Assembly (NCBI GenBank): GCA_963764215.1
Contig: CAVXRS010000006.1
Location: 62,001-126,000 of the forward strand
Direction of reading: 5' to 3'
Length of the DNA stretch: 64,000 bases
Source: JAFDWI01 sp963764215
GTDB taxonomy: Bacteria > Actinomycetota > Acidimicrobiia > Acidimicrobiales > Iamiaceae
Shown here: positions 1 to 8,815 of the stretch, piece after piece
Layout of the letters: the number at the start of each line of letters is the position of its first letter
Numbering within the stretch: position 1 is the stretch's first letter
The notes under the pieces: generated by a model
The model's input: the letters and a program-made list of their open reading frames with translations, nothing else
Databases searched by the model: none
Told to the model about the DNA's origin: nothing
Program-made: the position numbers and the translations under genes

Positions 1-1030
1 CGGTGTTCAACCGGGCGGGCACCGCCAGGACCGGGCTGCTGGGCATGGACCTGGTGCGCCTCGCCCTGGAACGCGCCGATTCGGCGGCCGGCGCCGTGGA
101 GGTCATCGTCACCCTGCTCGAGCAGTTCGGGCAGGGAGGCTCGTGCAGCCACGACCATCCCGGGTTCCGCTACGACAACTCCTATCTGATCGCCGACCCC
201 GACGGCGCCGTCGTGCTCGAGACCGCGGGGCGCGCCTGGGCCACCGAAGAGGTGACCGGTCGATGCCGGTCGATCTCGAATGGCTACACGATCCCGGACT
301 TCGCCCGGGCGCACGCCGACCGGGTGCGCCCGCTCCTCGCCCGTGGCGCCACCCGCCGTCGGCGCACCGAGCAGTCCGGTTCGACGTGTCCAGGGCCCCG
401 GCGACCTGTTCGCCGCCCTCCGTGACCACGGTGACCACGCCGTCCCCCGCTACCACCGGCTCAACGGCGCGCTCGGCGCACCGTGCGCCCATGCGGGTGG
501 CTGCGCGACGTCCACCCAGACGACCGCGTCGTGGGTCGCGGACCTGGGTGACCGTGACCGGCAACTGCACTGGGTGACCGCCGGCGCCGCGCCGTGCACG
601 TCGATCTTCAAACCGATCCGGGTCGACGAGCCCACGTCGTCCGACCCCGTCCGGCGACCCGTCCGGCGACACCTCGGAGGCCACCAACCGGTTCGATCCC
701 TCCATCGGCTGGTGGCGCCACGAACTTCTCCACCGCCGGGTTTTGCGGGACCCGGGCGCCTCGACCGCCCGATTCGGTACCACCCGTGACCGTCTGGAGG
801 CCGCCTGGCTCGCCGACCCGCCGCCCACGTCCCAGGCCTTCGCCGTCGCGGCATCCCACACCGCCGAGTGGTATGCGGACCTGGTCGCCGCAGACCTCGT
901 CGATCGGCGACCCCGCTGGCTCGCCGCCCACTGGCGCCGCCTCGACCAAGCCGCAGGGGTCCCTGATTCCCTGCCGTTGTCGACCCTGGCCGCCGCAGGC
1001 GAGCCTGGTACTGCCGAGCTCGTCGCATGA
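1..1030 (+). CDS. Secernin-like (C69/U34) peptidase, 5' partial, two frame breaks
   Basis: The window starts inside this gene, so the N-terminal nucleophile cysteine expected for the family is not visible. The readable part matches secernin/dipeptidase proteins: a GLLGMDLVRLALERA helix, NSYLIADPDGAVVLETAGR, RSISNGY, then HAGGCATSTQTTASWVADL and HWVTAGAAPCTSIFKPI. The product is probably an Ntn-hydrolase fold amidohydrolase or dipeptidase; its substrate cannot be told. The reading frame moves twice (near 340-370 and near 640-665), each time as if one base were extra, and conserved family sequence continues across both points. I take these as sequence errors, though a decaying gene is possible. 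The stop overlaps the ATG of the amine oxidase gene by 4 bases, which suggests co-translation. Confidence 0.7.
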
Positions 1031-2391
1031 GCGCGCATCGGTCCGTCATCGTCGTCGGCGCCGGTCTCGCGGGACTCGCCGCCGCGCGCCGACTCACCGC
1101 CGCCGGCATCGACACCCGGGTGCTCGAAGCCCGCGATCGGGTGGGCGGCCGCACCGAAGGCACCCTCACCAGCGATGGCACCGCCGTCGATCTGGGCGGC
1201 CAGTGGATCGGTCCCGGCCAGACCCGCATCGCCGAGCTGGCCACCGAGTGCGGCCTCGACACCTTCGACACCTACAACGCCGGATCCCTCCTGGTGGATC
1301 TGGCCGGCAAGCAGTCCCGCATGGGCTCGACCCGCGGTGCGGTCCCGAAGCTGAATCCCATCGCGCTGGTCGATTTGGCCCAGGGGCTGCGACGATTCAC
1401 CCGGTTGGCGAACCGGGTTCCCCTGGCCGAGCCGTGGCGCGCCAAGAATGCCGAGTTGCTCGACGGCCAGACCTTCGAGACCTGGATCCGCCACAACCTG
1501 CGCACCCCGACGGGACGGAACTACTTCCGGATCGCCACCGAGGCCGTGTTCGCCGCGAACTCGGCCGACCTGTCCGCGTTGCACGCGCTGTTCTATGCCC
1601 ACTCGGGCGCAGACCTCGAGACGCTGCTCTCGGTGGACCGGGGTGCCCAGCAGACCCGCATCGTCGGCGGGGCGTTCCGCATCGCCCAGGTGATGGCCGA
1701 GCAACTGGGCGACCGCGTCCAGCTCGGTGAAGCGGTCCGGCGGATCGAACACGACGACAACCGCGTGCAGGTGTCCACCCGCGATGGGCAGACCTACACG
1801 GCCGACGCGGTGATCGTGACCCTGCCGCCGACTCTGGCCGGACGGCTCGAATACGCGCCGGCGCTACCCGGATGGCGCGACCAACTCACCCAGAAGCTGC
1901 CGGCCGGTTCGGTGATCAAGATCCACGCCGTCTACCCGCGGCCGTTCTGGCGCGACGACGGCCTCAACGGCCAGGCCGCCTCCGACGAAGGGCCGGTCAA
2001 GGTCACCTTCGACAACTCCCCTCCCGACGGCAGCGTCGGCATCCTGCTGGGCTTCATGGAAGGCGACGACGGCCGCACCTGGTCCCGGCGGACCACCCAG
2101 GAACGTCGGACCGCGGTGCTGGGTTGCCTGACCCGCTACTTCGGGGCCGAGGCGGCCGAACCCATCGAGGTGATCGAACGCGACTGGACCGCCGAGGAGT
2201 TCTCCCGGGGCTGCTACGGCGCGCACTTCGCTCCCGGCGTGTGGACGTCCTTCGGTGACCGGTTGCGCACCCCGGTGGGCCGCATCCACTGGGCTGGAAC
2301 CGAAACCGCACCGGTCTGGAACGGCTACATGGATGGCGCGGTGCGTTCAGGCGAGGACGCGGCCGACACCGTGATCGGGAGCTCGAGATGA
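1027..2391 (+). CDS. Flavin monoamine oxidase (FAD-dependent amine oxidase)
   Basis: The 454-residue protein begins with a dinucleotide-binding motif (VVGAGLAGLAAARRL), followed by the acidic ribose-binding residue and RVGGRT, then LGGQWIGPGQTR, which is typical of flavin amine oxidases of the putrescine oxidase/MAO group. The C-terminal FAD-contacting stretch GRIHWAGTETAPVWNGYMDG is present. No signal peptide is seen, so it is probably cytoplasmic and would oxidise a primary or secondary amine to an aldehyde or imine with release of H2O2. The substrate cannot be assigned. The ATG overlaps the stop of the secernin gene, and its own stop overlaps the start of the OYE gene by 4 bases, so these three genes look like one operon. 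Confidence 0.9.
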   Translation: MSAHRSVIVVGAGLAGLAAARRLTAAGIDTRVLEARDRVGGRTEGTLTSDGTAVDLGGQWIGPGQTRIAELATECGLDTFDTYNAGSLLVDLAGKQSRMGSTRGAVPKLNPIALVDLAQGLRRFTRLANRVPLAEPWRAKNAELLDGQTFETWIRHNLRTPTGRNYFRIATEAVFAANSADLSALHALFYAHSGADLETLLSVDRGAQQTRIVGGAFRIAQVMAEQLGDRVQLGEAVRRIEHDDNRVQVSTRDGQTYTADAVIVTLPPTLAGRLEYAPALPGWRDQLTQKLPAGSVIKIHAVYPRPFWRDDGLNGQAASDEGPVKVTFDNSPPDGSVGILLGFMEGDDGRTWSRRTTQERRTAVLGCLTRYFGAEAAEPIEVIERDWTAEEFSRGCYGAHFAPGVWTSFGDRLRTPVGRIHWAGTETAPVWNGYMDGAVRSGEDAADTVIGSSR

Positions 2392-3605
2392 CCGCGGACG
2401 TCGTCGCTCCCTTCGCCCCCGCGACCCTCGGGCCGATCGAGTTGCGCAACCGCGTCATCAAGGCCGCCACCTTCGAAGGGCTGACCCCCGACCACGTCGT
2501 GACCGACGCGCTGATCGAGTTCCATCGGGCGGTCGCCGCCGGCGGAGTGGGCATGACCACGGTCGCGTACCTGGCCGTGTCCCGTGAAGGCTGTGGCACC
2601 CCGAACGAGATCTCGCTCAGTGCCAAGGCCGTGCCGGGTCTGCGCCGACTCGCCGACGCGGTGCACTCGGAAGGCGCCAAGGTGTCGGCCCAACTCGGTC
2701 ACGCCGGCGCGGTCGCCGCGGCGACCGGACTACGCGGCCGCTCGCCTTCGCGAATGTTCTCGCCACTGGCGATGCGCTTCACCAAGGCGCTGGACGACCG
2801 GGAGATTCTCGGCGTCGTCGAGGCGTTCGCCGACGCCGCCGAGATCGTGGCCGACGCGGGTTTCGACGCGGTCGAGCTGCACTTCGGCCACGGCTATCTG
2901 CCCAGCGAATTTCTCAGCCCCAAGTTGAACCGTCGCCGCGACCGCTGGGGTGGATCGCTCCAGAACCGGGCGCGCCTCGCCCGCTCGATCGCCGAGGCGG
3001 TCCGCCGCAGGCTCGACGGCCGGCTCGCGGTGCTGGCGAAGTTGAACATGGACGACGGGGTCACCGGCGGCTTCTGGGTGGACGAGAGCGTGCAGGTCGC
3101 ACAGATGCTCGCGGCGGACGGCACGCTCGACGCGCTCGAGTTGACCGGCGGCTCGTCCCTGCAGAACCCGATGTACCTGTTCCACGGTGACGCGCCGGTG
3201 CACGAGATGGCGGCGACGTTTCCCCCGGCACTGCGACCCGGCTTCCGCCTCGCCGCCGGACGTTTCATGCGGACCTACCCGTACTCGGAGGCGTACTTCG
3301 CACCGATGGCCCGCCAATTCGTCGACGCAGTGGACCTGCCCATCGTCCTGCTGGGGGGCATCAACAAGCGCTCGACCATCGAATGGGCGGTCCGCGAGGG
3401 GTTCGCGTTCGTGGCCATGGGCCGGGCGCTGCTGCGGGAACCGGATCTGGTGAATCGCATGATCGCCGAGGAGACGACCGAGGGCCGATGCATCCACTGC
3501 AACAAGTGCATGGCGACGATCTACACCGGCACACGCTGCGTACTCGTCGACGAACCCACAAGCGGACCGATACCGCTCAACCCCGGGAACGATTCGACCG
3601 TTTGA
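2388..3605 (+). CDS. NADH:flavin oxidoreductase, Old Yellow Enzyme family
   Basis: The 405-residue protein is a TIM-barrel FMN enzyme. The N-terminus carries LRNRVIKAATFEG, and the active-site region reads ELHFGHGYLPSEFLSP followed by RRDRWGGS, as in the OYE/2,4-dienoyl-CoA reductase group. At the C-terminus cysteines 368, 371, 374 and 384 (CIHCNKC, then TRC) form the kind of cluster that holds a 4Fe-4S centre in the dienoyl-CoA reductase branch, although the extra FAD/NAD domain of full-length FadH is missing. It likely reduces an activated double bond using NAD(P)H. The ATG sits in an ATGA overlap with the amine oxidase. It is not clear whether the three-gene set forms a pathway. Confidence 0.88.
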   Translation: MTADVVAPFAPATLGPIELRNRVIKAATFEGLTPDHVVTDALIEFHRAVAAGGVGMTTVAYLAVSREGCGTPNEISLSAKAVPGLRRLADAVHSEGAKVSAQLGHAGAVAAATGLRGRSPSRMFSPLAMRFTKALDDREILGVVEAFADAAEIVADAGFDAVELHFGHGYLPSEFLSPKLNRRRDRWGGSLQNRARLARSIAEAVRRRLDGRLAVLAKLNMDDGVTGGFWVDESVQVAQMLAADGTLDALELTGGSSLQNPMYLFHGDAPVHEMAATFPPALRPGFRLAAGRFMRTYPYSEAYFAPMARQFVDAVDLPIVLLGGINKRSTIEWAVREGFAFVAMGRALLREPDLVNRMIAEETTEGRCIHCNKCMATIYTGTRCVLVDEPTSGPIPLNPGNDSTV

Positions 3606-3656
3606 GAAGGAGACGATTCCGGTTCGGCGCGCCCGTCGGACCGGAAGGAGATGCAC

Positions 3657-5012
3657 ATGGCACCAGACGATGCGACCGAAGGACCCATCCCGATCGGGTC
3701 GGGCGCCTTCTTCGAAGCGATCGTGGAGACGTCGGTCGACCCGTTCGTGGTCGTCGACCGCGACCTCGTCCTCCGGTATGCGTCGCCGTCGATCGAACTG
3801 CTGCTCGGTTGGCCTCCGGATCAATGGCTGGGTCGGAGCATCGCGGAGCTCCTCGAGCCGGAGAGTCTCGACGTGGCGATCCAGGGTCTGGCCGAACTCG
3901 ACCGGGGCCCGCGGAATCCGGCCTGGGCCACATCGTCACTCCGCATCTACCTCGACGACGTGAACGGCGACCTGATCCCCGTCGACGTGCTCGCCGAAGA
4001 CCCGTCGCGCACCGGAGTGGACGGCTATGTCGTCCAGCTCCATCGGGCGTCGGGGTCCCAGGCCCTCAACGACGCCGTCGACACGATCCTCGCCGGCGAG
4101 GATCTGGACCGGGCGCTCGGCCTGCTCACGTCGCTCATCGAACACGACATCACGCGGACCACGGCCGTGCTGGGGAGCGGATGGGACGGTGACCGCTTCG
4201 CCTCGGTCGCCGGTGACCGCGAGTTGATCAGGCTCCAGGACCCATCCGAGGCCGATCGGGACGCGATCCGCTTCGCCCTCCGCTCAGGACGGTCGGTGAC
4301 CGACGTCTTCGATCGTCTGGACCCGCAGACCCGTGGCCGGGCCGAGGGGGCCGGTATGCGCTCCTGCTGGTTCGCGCCCGTACTCGGAGACGACTTCACC
4401 GCCGCGCTGCTGATCTGGCACACCGAACCCGGCGCTCCCGGTTCGATCTACCAGGTCGACATCAAGCGTTCGGTGAACCTGACCCGTCTCGCGCTGCAGT
4501 GGACGAGCCAGCAGCGGCGGCTCGCCTGGGAGGTGACCCATGATCAGTTGACCGGGCTCACCAACCGCAACGAGTTCCAGAACCGGCTCGACTCGAGCCA
4601 CGGAACTCCTCGGGCCGTGCTGTTCTGCGACCTGGACGACTTCAAGCCGGTGAACGAACGATTCGGCCACCGCGTGGGTGATCAAGTGCTTGCGGCAGTC
4701 GCCGGCCGGATACGAGGAGTCTGCGCCGGCTGGGTCACCGCACGTCTGGGCGGCGACGAGTTCGCGATCCTCATGGAACCCGCGAGCGGGCTCGATGCCG
4801 CGCTCGAAGTGGCCCGGTCGGTGCAAGAATCGCTGACCACCCCGATCGTGGTGGACGAGCGTCGGGCCGAGGTTGGGGTGACGATCGGGGTCGCCCACGA
4901 CCCGGGCGGCACGGCCAATGCCGACCTGCTGATGGACGAGGCCGACCGGCTCCTGCGAGAAGGCAAGGCACGGGGCAAGAACCAGGTGCTCACGGTCACC
5001 CTCGGCACCTGA
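3657..5012 (+). CDS. PAS-GAF-GGDEF diguanylate cyclase
   Basis: The protein has a PAS domain (about residues 15-125, with YASPSIELLLGWPPDQWLGR), a middle GAF-like region of about 150 residues, and a C-terminal GGDEF domain with LTGLTNRNEF, FCDLDDFKPVNERFGHRVGD and an intact LGGDEFAIL active site. It should make c-di-GMP. The RxxD inhibitory site that normally lies five residues before GGDEF is absent (the stretch is CAGWVTAR). No membrane segment is seen, so sensing is probably cytoplasmic. I place the start at 3657 because GGAAGGAG ends at 3650, which leaves six bases to this ATG; an ATG at 3651 directly abuts the ribosome site. A paralogue lies at 19332-20688. Confidence 0.9.
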   Translation: MAPDDATEGPIPIGSGAFFEAIVETSVDPFVVVDRDLVLRYASPSIELLLGWPPDQWLGRSIAELLEPESLDVAIQGLAELDRGPRNPAWATSSLRIYLDDVNGDLIPVDVLAEDPSRTGVDGYVVQLHRASGSQALNDAVDTILAGEDLDRALGLLTSLIEHDITRTTAVLGSGWDGDRFASVAGDRELIRLQDPSEADRDAIRFALRSGRSVTDVFDRLDPQTRGRAEGAGMRSCWFAPVLGDDFTAALLIWHTEPGAPGSIYQVDIKRSVNLTRLALQWTSQQRRLAWEVTHDQLTGLTNRNEFQNRLDSSHGTPRAVLFCDLDDFKPVNERFGHRVGDQVLAAVAGRIRGVCAGWVTARLGGDEFAILMEPASGLDAALEVARSVQESLTTPIVVDERRAEVGVTIGVAHDPGGTANADLLMDEADRLLREGKARGKNQVLTVTLGT

Positions 5013-5179
5013 CCACCGGTGCACCGGCTCGCCTGGTTCGATCCACGACGGGCCCGGGGATTTGAGCCGCGGCCCGCGACCGGGGGTGCCTATGCTCGGA
5101 CGGGATCCGTCGTCCACGGCGGATCCGGTCCCACCAGCACGGCCCGACGGGACCCGCACCCTTTTGTGAGGAGCAGACC

Positions 5180-5533
5180 ATGGGAACGTTCGACGTGAAG
5201 ATGGTGATCCTGTCGACCGACGATCTGGACGAGTCGATCGCGTTCTACAGCGAGACGCTGGGCATGCCGCTCAAGTTCCGTGACGGTGCGCATTTCGCCG
5301 CGCTCGACGGCGGATCGGTCACGCTGGCACTGGCGACTTCGGTGGACCATCCGATGCCCGGCAAGGTCGTGCCCGGGATCAAGACCGACGACGTGGACGC
5401 CGCGGCCGCGTTGGTCGAGGCGAACGGCGGCGCGATCGTCAAGGGCCCCTACGACGACGAACACGAACGACGTGCCGTGGTCTACGACCACAAGGGGAAT
5501 GCCCTCGTGTTCTACAGCCCGCTGGCCAAGTAG
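5180..5533 (+). CDS. VOC (glyoxalase/bleomycin resistance fold) protein
   Basis: This 117-residue single-domain protein has the paired beta-alpha-beta-beta-beta layout of the vicinal oxygen chelate superfamily: DLDESIAFYSETLGM near the start, DDVDAAAALVEANGG in the second half, and a closing DHKGNALVFYSPL. Members bind a divalent metal and act as lyases, dioxygenases or drug-binding proteins; the substrate cannot be predicted here. A GAGGAG ribosome site lies just upstream of the ATG. The gene stands alone, convergent with the CDF transporter gene 25 bases downstream. Confidence 0.85.
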   Translation: MGTFDVKMVILSTDDLDESIAFYSETLGMPLKFRDGAHFAALDGGSVTLALATSVDHPMPGKVVPGIKTDDVDAAAALVEANGGAIVKGPYDDEHERRAVVYDHKGNALVFYSPLAK

Positions 5534-5558
5534 CCCTGCCACACCCGGGTCGGGACCA

Positions 5559-6479
5559 TCACCAGCCGACCTCGTGGCAGCCCTCGTGGTCGTCGGGTTC
5601 GATCTGCAGGGTGGCGTGACCGATGCCGTAGCCGGTGGCGAGCAGGTCGCGTGCCCGGTCCAGCACGGCGTGCATGTCGGTGGAACCGTCGATCGCCAGG
5701 TGGACCGAAACGGTGTCCATGCCCGAGGTGAGCGTCCAGATGTGGAGGTCGTGGACGTCGGTGACCCCTTCGACGCCTCCGAGGTCGGCCCGCATCGCCG
5801 CCGGGTCGATGCCCGCCGGGGCTGCCTGCAGCAGGATCCGTAACGCCCGGCCACCCAACCGCCACGCCCGGGGCAGAATCCACACGCCGATGGCGACCCC
5901 GAACACCGCATCGGCCCAGGTCCACCCGAACGCCAACAGGAGCACCGCGGCAACGATCACACCGACGGAGCCCACCATGTCGGCCAGTACCTCCAGGGCC
6001 GCGCCCTCGACGTTCAGGCTCTCCGACGCGCCCTCGCGCAGGACGAGGAAGGCCACGACGTTGACCACGAGGCCGAGCACGGCCACCACGAGCATCGGCG
6101 TGCCCAGGATCTCCGGTTCACTGCCGAGGCGGCGAAGGGCCGTCGCGATCACGTAGATCGCCACGCCGAACAGCAGGATCGCATTGCAGAATGCGGCGAC
6201 GATCTCCAGGCGGTACAGCCCGAAGGTGTGACCACCCGGGTCGGCCCGGCCCGCATGACGGTCGGCGAGTCTGATCGCGGCCAGCGCCATGGCGAGGCCG
6301 AGCAGGTCGGTGAGCATGTGGCCGGCATCGGAGATCAGTGCGAGCGAGTTGGTGGCGAAGCCGGTGACGACCTCGACCACGAAGAACATCCCGGTCATCG
6401 CCAGCACGACGACGAGGCGTCCCTGGTGCCGGGCCGCGGCCCGCCGGTTCGCTTCGCCGTGGTCGTGACCGGCGCCCAT
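5559..6479 (-). CDS. CDF family metal efflux transporter (CzcD-like)
   Basis: The 306-residue cation diffusion facilitator has a histidine-containing N-terminus (GAGHDHG), about six membrane segments, the metal-site motif SDAGHMLTD in the second segment and VLADMVGSVG in the fifth. The soluble C-terminal domain carries the family hallmark VHDLHIWTL. It should export Zn2+, Cd2+ or Co2+ in exchange for protons. In the fifth segment the residue before VLAD is Glu where many zinc transporters have His, so the preferred metal may differ. The ATG shares a base with the stop of the upstream ArsR gene (TGATG), so the pair is translationally coupled and probably under that repressor. Confidence 0.9.
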   Translation of the reverse strand: MGAGHDHGEANRRAAARHQGRLVVVLAMTGMFFVVEVVTGFATNSLALISDAGHMLTDLLGLAMALAAIRLADRHAGRADPGGHTFGLYRLEIVAAFCNAILLFGVAIYVIATALRRLGSEPEILGTPMLVVAVLGLVVNVVAFLVLREGASESLNVEGAALEVLADMVGSVGVIVAAVLLLAFGWTWADAVFGVAIGVWILPRAWRLGGRALRILLQAAPAGIDPAAMRADLGGVEGVTDVHDLHIWTLTSGMDTVSVHLAIDGSTDMHAVLDRARDLLATGYGIGHATLQIEPDDHEGCHEVGW

Positions 6480-6856
6480 CAGTCCTCCAGATGCGACACG
6501 TGATCGCGGGATAGCTCCAACAACCCGGTGATGTGGTCGTCGTCGAGCCGGTAGTAGACCAGCCGACCGGCCCGACGGTTCCGCACCACACCGGCCGTGC
6601 GAAGGATGCGCATCGCCTGGGACACGGTCGACTCGTTGGATTCGACGGTCGCGGCGAGATCGCCCACGCACAGCTCCCCGGCCGCGAGCAGTGCATACAG
6701 CAGTCGGACCCGCCGCGAATCGCCGAGGAGCTTGAACACGTCGGCCAACGCGCTCGGCCTCGTCGTGGTCGGGCACCGCGCCACGGGTTCGAACCGTGGT
6801 CGGCGGACGGCGCGGCAGCAGTCGTGTCCGGGTTGACCGGCTTGTTGCTCCGACAT
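6479..6856 (-). CDS. ArsR/SmtB family metalloregulator
   Basis: The 125-residue repressor has a winged-helix core: LADVFKLLGDSRRVRLLYAL, then ELCVGDLAATVESNESTVSQ as the recognition region and RRAGRLVYYRLDDDHI as the wing. It ends in a helix with DHVSHLED. His/Cys residues near the N-terminus (HDCC) could add a metal site. It is expected to release DNA when Zn, Cd or a similar metal binds, and so to control the co-transcribed CDF exporter. I start at the ATG at 6856 rather than at a longer in-frame start, because the AT-rich stretch just upstream looks like a promoter. The N-terminal boundary is uncertain. Confidence 0.85.
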   Translation of the reverse strand: MSEQQAGQPGHDCCRAVRRPRFEPVARCPTTTRPSALADVFKLLGDSRRVRLLYALLAAGELCVGDLAATVESNESTVSQAMRILRTAGVVRNRRAGRLVYYRLDDDHITGLLELSRDHVSHLED

Positions 6857-6862
6857 CTGCAC

Positions 6863-6881
6863 ATCTGTGAATATATGAGAT
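6863..6881 (-). promoter_or_regulatory. Candidate promoter/operator of the ArsR-CDF pair
   Basis: An AT-rich island in very GC-rich surroundings lies directly upstream of the ArsR start. Read on the minus strand it has a TATATT -10-like hexamer and ATCT/AGAT arms that make an imperfect inverted repeat. If the -10 is real, the transcript would start only a few bases before the ATG at 6856, with almost no leader. The symmetry is weak, and the assignment rests mainly on position and base composition. Confidence 0.35.
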
Positions 6882-6973
6882 CGACGAGGTGGCGGCAAGT
6901 CGCCGGTCGTCACCCGACCTGCGTGCCTCGTCGATGTCGACCCGCTCGTCGTGCGCCGCGGATCCGGCGAAGA

Positions 6974-7537
6974 TCAGCTTCCGGCAAGCACCTCGTACAG
7001 GCCCGTCAGCACGCCCCGAGCCAGCGTCGGATCGGCCATGGTGAACCCGACGACCGCCGGCGCGGCCGACGCGTCCAGCCCGAGCCTGGCGACCGACAGG
7101 GCATGGACGGCGAACAGATACCGGTGCGGGCCGTGCCCCGGGGGCGGGAAGGGTCCGGTGTAGCACTTGTTGCCGGTGTCGTTGCGGGCGTGGATCGCCC
7201 CGTCGGGGATTCCTGCTGCATCCCCCGACGCGGCGCCTGTGGCCAACTCGGTGACCGATCCCGGAATGTCGAAGAGCACCCAGTGCCAGAAGCCGCTGCC
7301 GGTCGGCGCATCCGGGTCGAAGCACGTCACCGCGAAACTCTTCGTCTCCGCGGGGAAACCGGACCATTTCAGGTTCGGCGAGACGTTGTTGCCGTGCAGT
7401 CCGAAGTTCTCGTCGGCGACGAATCTTTCGAGGATCGTGCCACCCTCGGTGAGGTCACTACTGGAAACCGACAATGCCGGGACCTCGGCCAGATACTCAT
7501 ACGGGCTCGGCGGTCGCGAACGATTCGGTGCAGGCAT
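6974..7537 (-). CDS. YbhB/YbcL family (PEBP, Raf kinase inhibitor-like) protein
   Basis: The 187-residue protein belongs to the phosphatidylethanolamine-binding protein superfamily in its bacterial YbhB/YbcL form. The ligand-pocket motifs are clear: NVSPNLKWSGFPAETKSFAV, CFDPDAPTGSGFWHWVLFDI and KCYTGPFPPPGHGPHRYLF. The biochemical role of bacterial members is not settled. No signal peptide is visible. The ATG at 7537 follows a GGGAG ribosome site, so I prefer it to longer in-frame starts. It lies between the metal-efflux pair and an unknown gene on the same strand, with gaps of 117 and 76 bases, so it is probably transcribed separately. Confidence 0.9.
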   Translation of the reverse strand: MPAPNRSRPPSPYEYLAEVPALSVSSSDLTEGGTILERFVADENFGLHGNNVSPNLKWSGFPAETKSFAVTCFDPDAPTGSGFWHWVLFDIPGSVTELATGAASGDAAGIPDGAIHARNDTGNKCYTGPFPPPGHGPHRYLFAVHALSVARLGLDASAAPAVVGFTMADPTLARGVLTGLYEVLAGS

Positions 7538-7613
7538 GGTGCAGCTCCCAGAGTTGGCGGTATCCGGCTGGAACCCCGGTGCATCGACATGCAACGCGAG
7601 GTTCGATTCGACC

Positions 7614-8045
7614 CTACCGTGCCTGACGACGGGCTTTGAGCTCGGCCTCGAAGACATGCCGCCGCCCCTGCATGCATTCGCTTTGAATCCGCTCTTCGGC
7701 GTCCTTGACCACCCGGTAGTAGCCGTCGTCGAACTCCTCGATGATCTGGAACGTCCAGCGACCCGGGAGCACATTGCGTCCGACGACGTCGCGTCGAAGC
7801 ATCTCGGCGAGCTCGGGTTGGCCGGCCTGCTCGAGCGCGTCGGCGGCGTCGCCGAAGAGAAAATCGGCGTGGCCCATCATCTGGTGGAAGTCGAAGAGCC
7901 GTCCGCGGAGCCGTTCGACCCATTCGAACGCCTCGCTCGCCTTGCCGGTCGCGGCGACCAGGGCATCGGTGACGCCCTCGGGTCGTCGATGCTCGTCGTC
8001 GCGGGAGGTCGGGGGTACGGATGCACTCGCGTCGTCTGCGGTCAT
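7614..8045 (-). CDS. Conserved-looking protein of unknown function
   Basis: I do not recognise this 143-residue protein. It has no signal peptide or membrane segment. After a polar N-terminal tail of about 30 residues it is mostly helical and charged, with RLFDFHQMMGHADFLFGDAA and EFDDGYYRVVKDAEERI as the most distinctive stretches. The regular amphipathic pattern and the genome-typical third-position GC suggest a real gene. It ends 66 bases before the kdpE region on the same strand, upstream in the transcriptional sense of neither kdp nor ybhB in any obvious way. A stand-alone helical-bundle protein is the most that can be said. Confidence 0.6.
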   Translation of the reverse strand: MTADDASASVPPTSRDDEHRRPEGVTDALVAATGKASEAFEWVERLRGRLFDFHQMMGHADFLFGDAADALEQAGQPELAEMLRRDVVGRNVLPGRWTFQIIEEFDDGYYRVVKDAEERIQSECMQGRRHVFEAELKARRQAR

Positions 8046-8111
8046 CTTCGGGAGGGTAGCGGCCCGACGACGCCGTCGGAAGGGGCCACGGGCCGGCGGA
8101 CGGATACGAAC

Positions 8112-8815
8112 TCAGACACCTCTTGCCTCGTCGTCGACAGGTGGCACGAAGCGGTACCCGATGCCCGGCTCGGTGACGAAGTACCGCGGCCGCGAAGGTT
8201 CGGGCTCGAGCTTGTGGCGGATCTGGTTCATGAAGACCCGCAGGTAGTTGGTCTCCTTGCCGTAGTTGGGCCCCCAGACCTCTTGCAGGATCTGCTCGTA
8301 GGTGACGAGCTTCCCTGCGTTGCGCACCAGAACCTCCACCATGTGCCACTGCGTGGGCGTGAGTCGGGTCACCTCACCGTCACGGCGCACCTGCTTCGCG
8401 ACGAAGTCGATCGTGAAGTCGGGTGTCGTGAGCACCGGCTGGCCCTCGGGAACCACGGCCCGTCCGCATCGAAGCCCGGAGCCGGGCGAACAGCTCGTCC
8501 ATTCCGAACGGCTTGGTCAGGTAGTCATCGGCGCCCGAGATCGAGAGCTTCCACCTTCGCGGCCTCCGTACCTCGTCCCGACAGCACGACGATGGGCACC
8601 GTGCTCCAGCCCCGCAACCCGTGGATCACGTCCGATCCGTCCAGTCCGGGCAGTCCGAGGTCCAGGATCACGGCGTCGGGATGCCGGCGCGCGGCCACCT
8701 GCAACGCCGCTTCCCCTGTGCGGGCAAGGTCGAAGTCGTAGCCACGGGCGCGGAGGTTCACCTCGAGTGTCTTGAGGATGCGCACGTCGTCGTCGACGAC
8801 GAGGATCCGGCTCAC
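8112..8815 (-). CDS. kdpE: KdpE-type response regulator (two frame breaks)
   Basis: The rebuilt protein of about 233 residues has a receiver domain beginning RILVVDDDVRILK, with the phospho-acceptor region DAVILDLGLPGLDG, and an OmpR/PhoB winged helix ending GIGYRFVPP. It is the partner of the KdpD kinase and should activate the kdp operon under potassium limitation. The frame breaks twice, near 8536 (CTCGGGCGCC) and near 8460 (ACGGGCC). Removing one G from each run gives continuous LGADDYLTKPFGMDELFARL and then VPEGQPVL. The GTG start at 8815 overlaps the kdpD stop as GTGA. Both breaks look like sequencing insertions, not decay. Confidence 0.85.

Noticed and set aside
109..1752. A 547-codon minus-strand frame over the secernin and amine oxidase genes
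   Set aside because: Antisense to genes with strong family motifs; no ribosome site or recognisable domain.
5016..5027. 12-bp palindrome CCGGTGCACCGG after the first cyclase gene
   Set aside because: Short GC-rich palindromes are common in this genome, and it has no loop or tail to act as a terminator.
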